From the NCBI RefSeq assembly GCF_005047655.1, contig NZ_SUKF01000002.1:372001-436000 (forward strand): a DNA stretch of 64,000 nt. The letters are read 5' to 3'. Of this stretch, positions 1 to 9,669 are shown piece after piece; within the stretch, counting starts at the first letter, position 1; the number at the start of each line of letters is the position of its first letter. The position numbers were made by a program, and so were the translations under genes. The notes beneath the pieces were generated by a model. The model saw only the letters and a program-made list of their open reading frames with translations. It searched no databases and was not told where the DNA came from. This stretch comes from Sinimarinibacterium arenosum (GTDB taxonomy: Bacteria; Pseudomonadota; Gammaproteobacteria; Nevskiales; Nevskiaceae).

Positions 1-557
1 CTGCCGTCGGGCTGCGGAATCGCACGCGTGCGGATATCGCCGAGCGAAGAACCGGCCTGCGGTTCGGACAGGCACATGGTGCCGAAAAAACGGCCCTGCA
101 ACATCGGCCGCATGTAGCGTGCCTGCTGGGCGTCGCTGCCGTGCGCCCGCAGCAGATTGGCTGCCGCGGCGGTCAGGAACGGATAGCCCGCGGTACCCAC
201 GTTGGCGGCGTTGAAAATGCCGAGCGCCGCAGACGACACCGTATACGGCAACTGCATGCCGCCAACCTCGGTGTCAAAGGCCGCAGACAGGAAGCCGGCG
301 TCGATGTAGGCGTCCAGCGCCTGCTTGACCTCGGGAATCAGATGCACGCGCTCGCCGTCGAACGTCGGCTCGTTCGCGTCCAGCTTGGCCGCATGCGGCA
401 GAAACTGTTCGACCGCCAGGGTATGCGCCGCCTCGATCACCGCATCGAAGGTTTCGCGATCGTGATGCGCGAACCGCGGGTACGCGCACAGTGCGGCCAC
501 GTCCAGCACTTCGTGCAGCAAGAAGTCCAGATCGCGGCGGTTGATCAATTCCGGCAT
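1..557 (-). CDS. Acyl-CoA dehydrogenase, N-terminal part (cut by window edge)
   Basis: The gene runs off the left edge, so only about 185 N-terminal residues are visible, starting from the ATG at 557 (MPELINRRDLDFLL). The helical N-terminal domain is followed by the flavin/substrate-contacting segment CLSEPQAGSSLGDIRT near the edge, the usual 'SEPQAGS' signature of acyl-CoA dehydrogenases. Such FAD enzymes introduce the alpha-beta double bond into acyl-CoA thioesters and pass electrons to ETF. The opening residues resemble the subgroup carrying an additional C-terminal domain, but that domain would lie outside the window. Substrate length cannot be told. It is divergent from the hydrolase gene that starts at 693. 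Confidence 0.85.
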   Translation of the reverse strand, partial: MPELINRRDLDFLLHEVLDVAALCAYPRFAHHDRETFDAVIEAAHTLAVEQFLPHAAKLDANEPTFDGERVHLIPEVKQALDAYIDAGFLSAAFDTEVGGMQLPYTVSSAALGIFNAANVGTAGYPFLTAAAANLLRAHGSDAQQARYMRPMLQGRFFGTMCLSEPQAGSSLGDIRTRAIPQPDG

Positions 558-692
558 GAAGACTCCCCAGTCCTGTCGGTTGGTTTTAGTGCAAGTCGGG
601 GACACTAGCCTTGTGCCATGGCGCGGCGCAAGCCTGCACGCAGCGCGTGCAGTGAGGATAATTGTGCAACTTGCGATTTCACGGGACCCCCG

Positions 693-1406
693 ATGACGAA
701 TGCACCGCTCGACACATTGCGCGCACCACCGCCACGCCTGCTGGCACTGGAACTGCGGGCGTGGACAGAACTGGGCCGCCTGCCGCTGCATTACCGGACG
801 CTGCTGCGTGAACTGCCACGCGGCGACGGGCATGCCGTGATGGTGCTTCCGGGCTTCGGCGCCGGCGACGCCACCACGCTGCCGCTGCGACACGTGCTGA
901 ACAAGCTCGGCTACGCCAGCTACGGCTGGGCACAGGGCGTCAATCTCGGCATGCGCGGACCGATGCGACAGGCCCTGACCTCACGCCTGCATCTGCTGGG
1001 CGAACGTCATCACGGCCCGGTCAGCCTGATCGGCTGGAGCCTGGGCGGCGTGTTCGCGCGGGAAATCGCCCGGCATCAGCCACAGGCAGTACGCCGGGTG
1101 ATCACGCTCGGCAGCCCGATCAACGGGCACCCGAGCGCCAACAATATGGATGCGCTGTTCAAACTGATGAACCCGAAACAGGCCGCGGCACCGGACATGG
1201 AAGGCTTCCGCCGCCGCATCGTCGCGCCACCGGTACCCTGCACCGCGATCTATACCCGCACCGATGGCATCGTCGCCTGGCCGTGCTGCATGGAAGACGA
1301 AGCCGACAACACCGAAAACGTTGAAGTACATGGCAGCCACATGGGCCTGCCGTTCAACGCCGAGGTGATCCGCGTCATCGCGCAGCGATTGGCAAAAGAC
1401 GCTTAA
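693..1406 (+). CDS. Alpha/beta hydrolase (lipase/esterase-like)
   Basis: A 237-residue protein with an alpha/beta-hydrolase fold pattern. VMVLPGFGAGD (49-59) looks like the oxyanion region, GWSLGG (114-119) is the nucleophile elbow with Ser116, and Asp191 and His216 (GSHMGLP) fit as the remaining triad members. The family hydrolyses esters, thioesters or related bonds; the substrate here is unknown. I chose the ATG at 693 because it gives a compact N-terminus; an in-frame ATG at 618 would add 25 residues of unconvincing sequence. No signal peptide is seen, so it is probably cytoplasmic. Its stop codon overlaps that of the convergent Ap4A phosphorylase gene. Confidence 0.8.
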   Translation: MTNAPLDTLRAPPPRLLALELRAWTELGRLPLHYRTLLRELPRGDGHAVMVLPGFGAGDATTLPLRHVLNKLGYASYGWAQGVNLGMRGPMRQALTSRLHLLGERHHGPVSLIGWSLGGVFAREIARHQPQAVRRVITLGSPINGHPSANNMDALFKLMNPKQAAAPDMEGFRRRIVAPPVPCTAIYTRTDGIVAWPCCMEDEADNTENVEVHGSHMGLPFNAEVIRVIAQRLAKDA

Positions 1407-2305
1407 GGCGCTCCTGAGACGCCGGCCTGACGCGTTACCGCGGACAGGATCGCTGCCGGACCGGCCTCGCGGATGCGTGTCGCTTCGGCGGCGTCCCGCG
1501 CCAGCAGGGCGCCGGCAAACGCCAGCGCATTCACGCTCATGCCGTCCCAGCGTTCCTGCGTGCGCGGCACCACCATCATCCAGCGCCGCGTCATCAGCCA
1601 GTTGTAGTTCTCGCACACGCCGTCGGCGGCATCCGGATCGATCGACACTGCCCGTAGCAGCGCGCAGTACCGCGCGTGGTCCATTGCGGGCGTGTCCGTC
1701 GGCGCGCGCGCCTGCAGCGCGTGAGCGAACGGCAGAGCGTCGACGTGCTGAATCCGCGATTGCGACAGCACCGGCGTGATCACCGTATCAACTGGCAGCC
1801 CGGGCACATCCGGCCGCAGCGCGCGCGGCACCCACTGCAGATGCTTGTGCGGCTGGCTCGCCCCGGCGCGGCCGCCGCCGTTGTAGAACAGCAGGCCGTC
1901 GAGCCGCGCGTTCAGCTGCGCCGCCGCCTCGAAGTCCGCCAGCGACAGCGGCGCCCGCTGAGACTCGAAGCCGGCGGTGACCAACAGCAGATGCGGCTCG
2001 ATCACGTTGAACTTGTTCAGCAGCAGCACATGCCCGGGCGATACATGCGCGACGTACAGCGCGGGTTCGTACGGCAGGAACGGATTCGCCGGCTTGTCCG
2101 CACTCTGCGCGGCGGAAGCCGCCTGCTTGCGGCGAAGGTTGTCGACCACCCGCAGCGCGTAGCGAATCCCATCCTGCTCGAGGGTCTCGAAGGCGGTCGC
2201 GATGGACTGCAACGCGCCGCGATCGCGCGCCGCAGTCGCGACCGCTTCAGCCCGCTGCAGCAGCGCGGCACCATCAGCGGGAAGCTTATTGAATTCTGAA
2301 GTCAT
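1403..2305 (-). CDS. ATP adenylyltransferase (diadenosine tetraphosphate phosphorylase)
   Basis: A 300-residue member of the HIT-superfamily Apa1/Apa2 group, which splits Ap4A with phosphate into ATP and ADP and so clears dinucleoside alarmones. Visible support: the FLPYEPALYV segment, LLLNKFNVIEPHLLLVT (typical of the family) and the HKHLQ histidine motif in QPHKHLQWVP, which contains the nucleotidyl-accepting histidine, followed by a C-terminal domain with NYNWLMTRRWMMVVPR. The ATG at 2305 (MTSEFNKLPADG) was chosen over an upstream in-frame ATG at 2401, which would extend into the divergent DUF2946 gene. The gene is convergent with, and overlaps by four bases, the hydrolase to its left. Confidence 0.85.
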   Translation of the reverse strand: MTSEFNKLPADGAALLQRAEAVATAARDRGALQSIATAFETLEQDGIRYALRVVDNLRRKQAASAAQSADKPANPFLPYEPALYVAHVSPGHVLLLNKFNVIEPHLLLVTAGFESQRAPLSLADFEAAAQLNARLDGLLFYNGGGRAGASQPHKHLQWVPRALRPDVPGLPVDTVITPVLSQSRIQHVDALPFAHALQARAPTDTPAMDHARYCALLRAVSIDPDAADGVCENYNWLMTRRWMMVVPRTQERWDGMSVNALAFAGALLARDAAEATRIREAGPAAILSAVTRQAGVSGAP

Positions 2306-2384
2306 CAATCGGTCCGTCGTCTTGCACGCGCGCCGCGGGGCGGCACTTTCCTCGGGTCCAGCCCAGCTGGCACACTGCGGGTCC

Positions 2385-2795
2385 ATGCTAAACCGCCGCA
2401 CTCATCGCCGACACATTGCGCTGCTGGGCATCTTCGCGATGCTGGCGCAGTTGCTGCTGCCGATTGCGCACGCAGCCAGCATGGCCCAGCGCAGCGGTAA
2501 TCCTCTGAGCTTGGTGTTCTGCGGCAACGGCACCGGGCACTCCGCTGCACTGTTCGCGCAGCTGCCGCCGGAAGTTCGCAGCGCGCTTGAGCAGAAGTCC
2601 GAACGGCAAATGCCGCCGGCCTGCACGCTCTGCGCCGCAATGCACGGAGCGCATCTGGCCGGTGCGCCAGCCACACCGCGGCTGCCAGCGGCAGAGGCGA
2701 CGCCCGCGATCCGCGCCGAAGCAACGCCGCTGCGCGCTGCCAGCGGATACCGCTTCACTCCGCCCGCACGCGCTCCCCCGCCAATCTCCGTCTGA
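2385..2795 (+). CDS. DUF2946 family protein (copper-locus associated), first copy
   Basis: A 136-residue protein beginning MLNRRTHRRH and then a hydrophobic signal or anchor (IALLGIFAMLAQLLLPIAHA). The body has the features I associate with DUF2946: an FCG triplet and a CxxC pair (ACTLCA) followed by histidines (AAMHGAHLAG), plausible metal ligands. Its biochemical role is not established; members commonly sit beside copper-handling genes. Here it opens the copper locus, upstream of the outer-membrane channel and the MbnP/MbnH pair, and a second copy closes the same locus at 6921-7349. The C-terminus is rich in Ala and Pro. Confidence 0.75.
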   Translation: MLNRRTHRRHIALLGIFAMLAQLLLPIAHAASMAQRSGNPLSLVFCGNGTGHSAALFAQLPPEVRSALEQKSERQMPPACTLCAAMHGAHLAGAPATPRLPAAEATPAIRAEATPLRAASGYRFTPPARAPPPISV

Positions 2796-2894
2796 ACCGC
2801 GCGGCGTGATGCCGCATTGCCCGGGCACGTCCCGGCAGTTCCGTGTTCAGGACCACCGGGGCGTTGCCGCCTTCACGGTGGCTGGGGAGATTTC

Positions 2895-3800
2895 ATGAAT
2901 ATCCGTTTCATTGCGCGGGCCGCAGGAGCGGCCGGCGTCGTCATCGCGTCAGCCTGGACTGCGCCGACGCTGGCCTGCTCGACCTGCAAATGCGGCGATC
3001 CGACCGTCAATCTATTCGGTACCGAAAAGTCCTTCAGCAGTCGTTTGCGCATCGGCTTCGACTATCTGGTCCGGTCCGAAACCCAGGGCGATCCGAGCGT
3101 CAACGAACGCCAGACCGATGAGCAGCGCCTGCTGCTGGGGCTGGCCTATAGCCCGCTGCCGAACCTGAGTCTGGCCGTGCAGGTGCCGTACGTGCATAAG
3201 CAGATCGAGGACAGCAATCGCGCACGCCAGGACGCCGACGGTCTCGGCGACATCGACCTGATCGGGCGCTGGACCTTGCTGCGTTCCGGCGCCATGTCGG
3301 GGCGCCATCTGGCCGGCCTGCGCTTAGGCGTACGCCTGCCGACGGCCGACGAGGTCGAGGATGGCGACGGCCGGCTGCTGGACATTGACGTGCAGCCGGA
3401 CGCCGGCGCCACCGTGCCGAACCTGGGCGGCTGGTACGCCTACTTCCGCTTCCCGTGGCATATCGGTGTCACCGCGACCTACTTCAGCTTCGGCGACGGG
3501 CATCAGGACTTCTCACCGGGCGATGCCGTGGTGGCGTCGGTGCTGGGCCAGTACGGCGTGACGACGAAGCTGGCCGTGCAGCTGGGTCTCGACGCGCGCC
3601 ATTCGCAGAAAAACCAGTTTGCCGGCGTCGACGACGAGGACTCCGGCGGGACGCTGGCGATGGCCTTCAGCGGCGTTGCACTGCGCGTCATGGACGAACT
3701 GGTCCTCAGCGCCGGCGTGCAACTGCCGCTGTTCGAAAACCTCAACGGTCACCAGGACGAGGATGCGGCACTGCGCGCCGGCCTCGCCTACGACTTCTGA
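2895..3800 (+). CDS. Outer-membrane transporter-like beta-barrel with N-terminal CxxCxC
   Basis: A 301-residue exported protein preceded by a clear ribosome binding site (GGGGAGA, 2884-2890). After a signal peptide (1-27) the mature protein would begin with a cysteine cluster, C28, C31 and C33, in CSTCKCGDPTVN. The rest alternates short beta-strand-like stretches with acidic turns and ends in F (AGLAYDF), as outer-membrane barrels do. It resembles the MetA-pathway/phenol-degradation 'transporter' family. In related gene clusters such proteins accompany MbnP and MbnH, which lie immediately downstream here. I infer an outer-membrane pore or metal-binding protein for copper; no substrate can be read from the sequence. 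Confidence 0.7.
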   Translation: MNIRFIARAAGAAGVVIASAWTAPTLACSTCKCGDPTVNLFGTEKSFSSRLRIGFDYLVRSETQGDPSVNERQTDEQRLLLGLAYSPLPNLSLAVQVPYVHKQIEDSNRARQDADGLGDIDLIGRWTLLRSGAMSGRHLAGLRLGVRLPTADEVEDGDGRLLDIDVQPDAGATVPNLGGWYAYFRFPWHIGVTATYFSFGDGHQDFSPGDAVVASVLGQYGVTTKLAVQLGLDARHSQKNQFAGVDDEDSGGTLAMAFSGVALRVMDELVLSAGVQLPLFENLNGHQDEDAALRAGLAYDF

Positions 3801-3862
3801 TCGCGCGAATGCCGCATTCGATCCGCATTCGCAGCCTTCACCTCATTCAAGGGAATCTCATC

Positions 3863-5482
3863 ATGAAAACGCATCAACTCCTGAACGGCGCACTGGCGTG
3901 CACCGCCATCGGCCTGCTCGCCGCCTGCGGCGGCACCGGCTCGCGCGAAGCCGGCTATGAAGCCCGCGTCGAAGCCATCGCCGCCGGAGCCAAGACCGGC
4001 CACATGACAGCCAGCACCGAACTGGTCCACGAACCGAAAGCCTTTCGCCGCGCCGACGGCCTGCGCATCGAGCTGGAGCTGGGTCTGATCAATCTGGCGC
4101 CGGTGGAACTGGTCGCCTGCAACGGTGCCAGCGCGAAGCTGGACACGCTGCTCACGCAGCTCAGCCCGCTCGGCACGGCCTACGCACATTCCGATCACAT
4201 CGGCACGCCGCCGGCCGGACCGGTCGACACCGCCGCAGCGGACGGCGAGCGCTTCGACCTCGGCGCCATCGTGGCCGAGCCCGGCACCTATTGCGGCCTG
4301 ACGGTCGAGCTCGCACCGGAAGCCGCCACTGTCGCCAAGCACGGCGACCTCGATGCCGACCTGAACGGCTACGCGCTGAACGTCGCCGCCTGCTACTACC
4401 CGGCTACCGTCGGCCTGTCGGACGCCGACGCCGCGGCCGTCACCGAACATCAGTGCATCCAGACCCGAGCAGGCACGACCTATCGTCACTTCACCTTGCC
4501 GTTCGCCCAACCGCTGACGCTGAACGAGCAGCAGCGCAGCGTCGAACTGACGGTGGTCAGCCGCTACGAGGAGTGGTTCGACGGCATCGACATGAGCCTG
4601 ATCGAGGGCGATGCGATCCAGCAGGCTCGACTGATGGACAACATCGTCGCCGCCGCGCACGTGGTCGAAGCCACGCAGCAGAACATTGCGGTGGCCTTCG
4701 GCCTTGCCGTGGGCGGTGAGCAGGCGCTGTGCAATAGCGTCTACCAGGGCATCGGCAACGGCGCACAGCAGGACTACGAGCTGACCGATTTCCGCTTCTA
4801 CATTTCCGACCTGCACCTGCATGGCACCAGCGGCACCGCCCCGATCACCTTGGCCGCCAAGGCCAACGGCATGAGCTACCAGGATGAGATGCACAACGTC
4901 GCGCTGCTGGGCCTGGTCCAGGGCTGCAGCACGACGGAGGTGATCAGCAACCTGAGCATCGCCGGCACCGCAGCCGCCGGCGAATATGACGAACTCTGCT
5001 TCAACGTCGGCATTCCGTTCGAGCTCAACCACATCGACGTCGCCACCGCCGCCGCACCGATGAACGTGACCGCGATGGCATGGTCGTGGCTGTCCGGCCA
5101 CAAGTTCCTCCGCATCGATGGCGTCGGCGACGCTGACGGCGCGCGCAACAACTACTTCCTGCATCTGGGTAGCACTGGCTGCACCAACGGCAGCGGCGCC
5201 AACGGCGCACCGCCGGATGCCGCCTGCTACTACCCCAACGTCGCCGAAGTCTGCCTCGACTACACGGCACTGAAGGCGGGCCAGCGTATCGTGGCCGATC
5301 CTGCGGAGGTGTTCTCGGAGTCGGACCTGACCTACAACACTGACGGCACCGCGGCCGGCTGCATGTCCGGCAACAGCGATCCGGAGTGCGCCGCGATCAT
5401 TCCCAAGCTCGGTCTGGACTTCAACTACGCCGGCACCACACTGCCGAGCGAAGGCCAGCAGCTGTTCTACGTGGCCGAGTAG
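3863..5482 (+). CDS. MbnP-family copper-binding lipoprotein with extra N-terminal half
   Basis: A 539-residue lipoprotein with lipobox LAAC and lipidated Cys22. Residues about 270-539 match the MbnP ('metallo-mystery pair four-Cys') family: QQNIAVAFGLAVGGEQALCN, the YELTDFRFYISDLHL stretch, spaced cysteines (C290, C355, C379, C440, C455, C464, C500, C509) and the aromatic motif AWSWLSGHKF with W407 and W409. In methanotroph homologues the partner MbnH converts one Trp of MbnP to kynurenine, which helps bind copper; W407 or W409 is the best candidate here. Residues 23-265 are additional, unlike ordinary MbnP proteins of roughly half this length, and contain four more cysteines (C86, C144, C177, C198). 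The mbnH-like gene follows after 15 bases. Confidence 0.85.
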   Translation: MKTHQLLNGALACTAIGLLAACGGTGSREAGYEARVEAIAAGAKTGHMTASTELVHEPKAFRRADGLRIELELGLINLAPVELVACNGASAKLDTLLTQLSPLGTAYAHSDHIGTPPAGPVDTAAADGERFDLGAIVAEPGTYCGLTVELAPEAATVAKHGDLDADLNGYALNVAACYYPATVGLSDADAAAVTEHQCIQTRAGTTYRHFTLPFAQPLTLNEQQRSVELTVVSRYEEWFDGIDMSLIEGDAIQQARLMDNIVAAAHVVEATQQNIAVAFGLAVGGEQALCNSVYQGIGNGAQQDYELTDFRFYISDLHLHGTSGTAPITLAAKANGMSYQDEMHNVALLGLVQGCSTTEVISNLSIAGTAAAGEYDELCFNVGIPFELNHIDVATAAAPMNVTAMAWSWLSGHKFLRIDGVGDADGARNNYFLHLGSTGCTNGSGANGAPPDAACYYPNVAEVCLDYTALKAGQRIVADPAEVFSESDLTYNTDGTAAGCMSGNSDPECAAIIPKLGLDFNYAGTTLPSEGQQLFYVAE

Positions 5483-5497
5483 GCACCGGGTCCATCC

Positions 5498-6799
<1,302 letters not shown>

Positions 6800-6920
6800 C
6801 CGAGCAAGCCGATGCCCATGCCACAGACCACCTTCGGATCGCCCCACGCCCGGCGAACGATCGGCAATGGCATCCCTGCTGGTTTCTCTCTGGCTTTCAA
6901 ACAATCCTGAGGCTGCAACC

Positions 6921-7349
6921 TTGATATTCGCGTTACGCCAGCACCGGACTCGCCCGCATCGCCGCATCGGCGTGCTGGCGAGCCTGCTGGCGATCGTCGG
7001 ACAGCTGTTGCTGCCGTCGTGGCATGCGCAGGCCTGGGCGACACAGAATGACGCCCCGGTTCTGGTCGCGTTCTGCGGCACGCTGTCCACTACTCAGACC
7101 GAAGCGTGGCTGGCCAGTCTGCCGGCGGAGCTGCGTAGCGTGCCTGTCGATGCACACGAGCACGCCACCTTCCAGGGGTGCGCACTGTGCGCGCTGGTGC
7201 ACGCCATTGGCGCAAGTCCGGGCAGCTCGCCGGTACAGCACGCCCTCGCGGCGATGCCTGGCATCGCGCCGATGGGTCATCGCGTCGCCGCGCCCGACAC
7301 GCGCGACGTCGCGCAGCCGTCGCAGCGCGGACCGCCCCGGCTCTCCTGA
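6921..7349 (+). CDS. DUF2946 family protein, second copy
   Basis: About 142 residues when started at the TTG at 6921, which follows a TGAGG ribosome binding site and gives an N-terminus like the first copy (basic RQHRTRPHRR, then hydrophobic IGVLASLLAIVGQLLLPSWHA). An in-frame ATG at 6867 would add 18 residues and has a poorer leader. Shared with the first copy (2385-2795): the FCG triplet, a LPAELRS-like helix and a CxxC (GCALCALVH). The two copies are clearly paralogous but diverged. Position between the MbnH-like gene and the PCu(A)C chaperone supports a copper-related role; the mechanism is unknown. Confidence 0.7.
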   Translation: MIFALRQHRTRPHRRIGVLASLLAIVGQLLLPSWHAQAWATQNDAPVLVAFCGTLSTTQTEAWLASLPAELRSVPVDAHEHATFQGCALCALVHAIGASPGSSPVQHALAAMPGIAPMGHRVAAPDTRDVAQPSQRGPPRLS

Positions 7350-7413
7350 TTCGATTGCCCGGTCCTCAGGCCGTTTCCATCGTCATGCGCCACCCGGCGC
7401 CAGGAGTACTCTC

Positions 7414-7905
7414 ATGAATCCGAACACCTTCACCGCACGGCACAGCCTGCGCATGCTGTCCCTGCTGCTGACATTGACGCTCGGTCTGCCGGCGATCTCC
7501 AACGCCGAATCGCCGTCCGCATCGTCCCCGGTCGAACTGACCGACGCCTGGGTCCGCGCGACGCCTCCCGGCGCAGGGGCCGCTGCAGGCTACGGCACGC
7601 TGCGCAACACATCAGACCGGACTGTCCGCATCACCGCGTTGAGCTCACCGTTGTCGAAGAAGCTCGAAATTCACGAGATGAAGATGGCCGGCGGCCAGAT
7701 GCAGATGCGCGCTGTGGCGGATCCGACTCTGGCGCCGGGCGAGACGCTGACGCTGCAGCCCGGAGGCTTCCACCTGATGTTCATGGGGCTGAACAGTACC
7801 CCGCAGGCGGGTGATCAGGTCGAGCTGACGCTGGAGCTGGACGGCGGCAGCCCGGCACAGTTCACGCTGCCGGTCCGCGACGCCGCTGGCATGAGCCATC
7901 ACTGA
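7414..7905 (+). CDS. PCu(A)C-type periplasmic copper chaperone
   Basis: A 163-residue exported protein with signal peptide (1-31) and the full PCu(A)C copper-binding signature H-X10-M-X21-H-X-M: His87, Met98, His120 and Met122 fall at exactly the expected spacing, with further Met89, Met91, Met96 and Met124 nearby. These chaperones bind Cu(I) in the periplasm and deliver it to cytochrome oxidase (CuA) or other cuproproteins. An AGGAG ribosome binding site lies just upstream (7402-7406). It closes the recognisable part of the copper locus and probably hands copper on from, or to, the MbnP-like lipoprotein; that link is inferred from position. Confidence 0.9.
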   Translation: MNPNTFTARHSLRMLSLLLTLTLGLPAISNAESPSASSPVELTDAWVRATPPGAGAAAGYGTLRNTSDRTVRITALSSPLSKKLEIHEMKMAGGQMQMRAVADPTLAPGETLTLQPGGFHLMFMGLNSTPQAGDQVELTLELDGGSPAQFTLPVRDAAGMSHH

Positions 7906-7915
7906 GAAAGCAGCA

Positions 7916-8077
7916 ATGCCACACGCAGGAAAGGACCGCGTCTTCGCGGTGACGCTGTCTTGCGCGGGCGGGATCAACCTGTTGGCGGCGGCCATTGTGA
8001 TCGCGGCCGCCGCCGTATTCGGCCCGGGCTGGCCACAGGTCGTCACGGGCGCGCTGTTCGGCGGCGGCCATGGCTGA
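7916..8077 (+). CDS. Small hypothetical membrane protein (53 aa)
   Basis: Begins ten bases after the PCu(A)C stop codon, with a GAGAAAG-type ribosome binding site at 7904-7910. The product opens MPHAGKDRVF and has one long hydrophobic segment (about residues 19-36, rich in Ala, Ile and Val), then ends in GGGHG. I do not recognise a family. Tight spacing after the chaperone and an eight-base overlap with the next small reading frame suggest co-translation. Two C-terminal-side features, a Gly-rich tail and a terminal His, could touch metal, but this is speculation. The call rests on context more than on homology. Confidence 0.45.
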   Translation: MPHAGKDRVFAVTLSCAGGINLLAAAIVIAAAAVFGPGWPQVVTGALFGGGHG

Positions 8078-8279
8078 TCCCCAACGTGCACGGAGACATC
8101 GGCAGCGACGGCGGATTCACGCGCTCATCTGGATCCTGCTGATCGGCGCGCTGCATGCCGCCGCCAGCGCATCCGCCATCACCGCACACTCCTCCCCGCA
8201 AATCCGATGGATCCGCATCGATCCGCCGGCCGTGGCACCGGCGCCACCCAGCCCCGCCTCAGCCCATGCGTCGTCGTAG
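8070..8279 (+). CDS. Small hypothetical exported or anchored protein (69 aa)
   Basis: Starts inside the end of the previous small gene (ATGGCTGA overlap). The N-terminus is strongly basic (DPQRARRHRQRRR), then a hydrophobic stretch IWILLIGALHAAASASA that could be a signal peptide or anchor, then a short Pro/Ala/Ser tail. No family recognised. Its last 21 bases overlap the convergent rsmB gene. It could be a real small protein of the copper locus or merely an open frame in a GC-rich region; the overlap start and the signal-like segment favour the former slightly. Confidence 0.35.
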   Translation: MADPQRARRHRQRRRIHALIWILLIGALHAAASASAITAHSSPQIRWIRIDPPAVAPAPPSPASAHASS

Positions 8280-9512
8280 GCGGGCGGCGAAGAATCCGTC
8301 GGTGCCGTGCTGGTGCGGCAGCAGCTGCAGCATGCGTCCCGGCAGCGTGATACCTGCACTCGCCAGCTCGGCACCGGCGTCGTCCAGCTCGAACTGCGGA
8401 TGTGCGGCGAGGAAGGCTTCGACGATGTCGGCATTCTCGGCATCGAGCAGACTGCAGGTCGCATAGACCAGACGTCCGCCGGGGCGCACATGCCGCGCGG
8501 CCCGCGCAAGGATCTGCGCCTGCAGCGTCGTCAATGACGGCAGGTCGAGCGCCTTCAACCGCGCTTCGGGCTGGCGTCGCCAGGTGCCGGTGGCTGAACA
8601 GGGAGCGTCGACCAGGACCGCGTCGGCTTGCACTTCGGGTTCCTCATCATTGCCCAAAGTCCTGATCTGCACGCAGTGGACGCCGGCCCGCTGCAGTCGC
8701 GGCGCCAGCCGCGCCAGTCGGGTGGAATCGCTGTCCCACGCGTACAGCGTGCCGCGATCCTGCATCTGCGCCGCCAGTGCCAGGGTCTTGCCGCCGGCAC
8801 CGGCACAGTAGTCGATCACGGTCTCTCCGGGCTGCGCGTCCATCAGCATTGCGAGCAGCTGGCTGCCCTCGTCCTGCGGTTCGATCCAGCCATCGCGATA
8901 GATCGCAAGATTCTGCAGCGCGGCCCGCCGCGCCACGCGCAATCCCTGTGGCGCATACGGCGTGACCTGCACCTCGATGCCGGCTTCAGACAACGCCGCC
9001 TGCGCCTCCGCTCGATCGCATTTGAGCGTGTTGACGCGCAGATCGACTGGCGCCTGCTCGCACAGCGCCGCTGCCAAAGACTCTGCCGCGTCTCCGTACT
9101 GCAGTTGCCAGGCCTGATAAATGGTGTCGGGCACATTGGCGCGTTCGGCCGCGGTCAAGGCGCTGTCGTCATGCGCTGCCAGCCGCGCACGCAGCGCATC
9201 GACATCGACACCCAGGGACTGCAAGCGCTCCGGGGAAACCCGTTCGCTGCGTAACAAAAGCGCTGCGCACAACGCGGCCGATGACCCTTCACCCACCATT
9301 GCGCGCAGGCGGCGCAGATCGCGCAGCACGCCATAGACCATTTCCGTGACCCAGGCACGGTCGCGGCCGCCCATATTGCGACGCTCGCGAAATGCCGCCT
9401 GCAGACAGCGGTCCGCCGCGCGACCCTGCAGTACTTCGTCAAGGACTGCGCAGGCTAGTTGCCACTGCGCCGGATACAGGCCGCTGCCGCGCATCGGTTC
9501 AGGTGCGCTCAT
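8259..9512 (-). CDS. rsmB: RsmB/NOP-family rRNA cytosine-C5 methyltransferase
   Basis: A 417-residue SAM-dependent RNA m5C methyltransferase. The N-terminal half is a NusB-like helical RNA-binding domain (RERRNMGGRDRAWVTEMVYGVLR), and the C-terminal half is the Rossmann catalytic domain with VIDYCAGAGGKTLALAA (SAM binding), DAPCSATGTWRR (motif IV cysteine) and YATCSLLDAEN (catalytic cysteine motif). RsmB modifies C967 of 16S rRNA in E. coli. The NusB-like domain supports that assignment over other NOP/Sun members, but fmt and trkA, its usual neighbours, are absent here. Start taken at the ATG at 9512 (MSAPEPMRG); an in-frame GTG/ATG extension to 9563 exists. Confidence 0.8.
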   Translation of the reverse strand: MSAPEPMRGSGLYPAQWQLACAVLDEVLQGRAADRCLQAAFRERRNMGGRDRAWVTEMVYGVLRDLRRLRAMVGEGSSAALCAALLLRSERVSPERLQSLGVDVDALRARLAAHDDSALTAAERANVPDTIYQAWQLQYGDAAESLAAALCEQAPVDLRVNTLKCDRAEAQAALSEAGIEVQVTPYAPQGLRVARRAALQNLAIYRDGWIEPQDEGSQLLAMLMDAQPGETVIDYCAGAGGKTLALAAQMQDRGTLYAWDSDSTRLARLAPRLQRAGVHCVQIRTLGNDEEPEVQADAVLVDAPCSATGTWRRQPEARLKALDLPSLTTLQAQILARAARHVRPGGRLVYATCSLLDAENADIVEAFLAAHPQFELDDAGAELASAGITLPGRMLQLLPHQHGTDGFFAARLRRRMG

Positions 9513-9569
9513 CGCAGGCTCCGGCGATACCCGGCCAACGACCGTTCGTCGGCTGACAACCACAAGGTA

Positions 9570-9598
9570 TTGTTAGCAGACGGCACCGGTGACACTAT
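9570..9598 (+). promoter_or_regulatory. Candidate sigma-70-type promoter for a short transcript
   Basis: TTGTTA (9570-9575), 17 bases, then CACTAT (9593-9598). The boxes match consensus 4/6 and 3/6. A transcript from about 9605 to the terminator would be roughly 195 bases. Confidence 0.3.
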
Positions 9599-9669
9599 CC
9601 ATCGTGGTTGGCGAGCTGTGAGCATGGTTTTATTGAGCCGATCGGAAGCGTGAGTTTCGGGGTGTTGAA

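Noticed and set aside
3788-5164. A 458-codon minus-strand frame opposite the MbnP gene
   Set aside because: Val/Gly/Asp/Gln-rich shadow; the plus strand has a lipobox and MbnP motifs.
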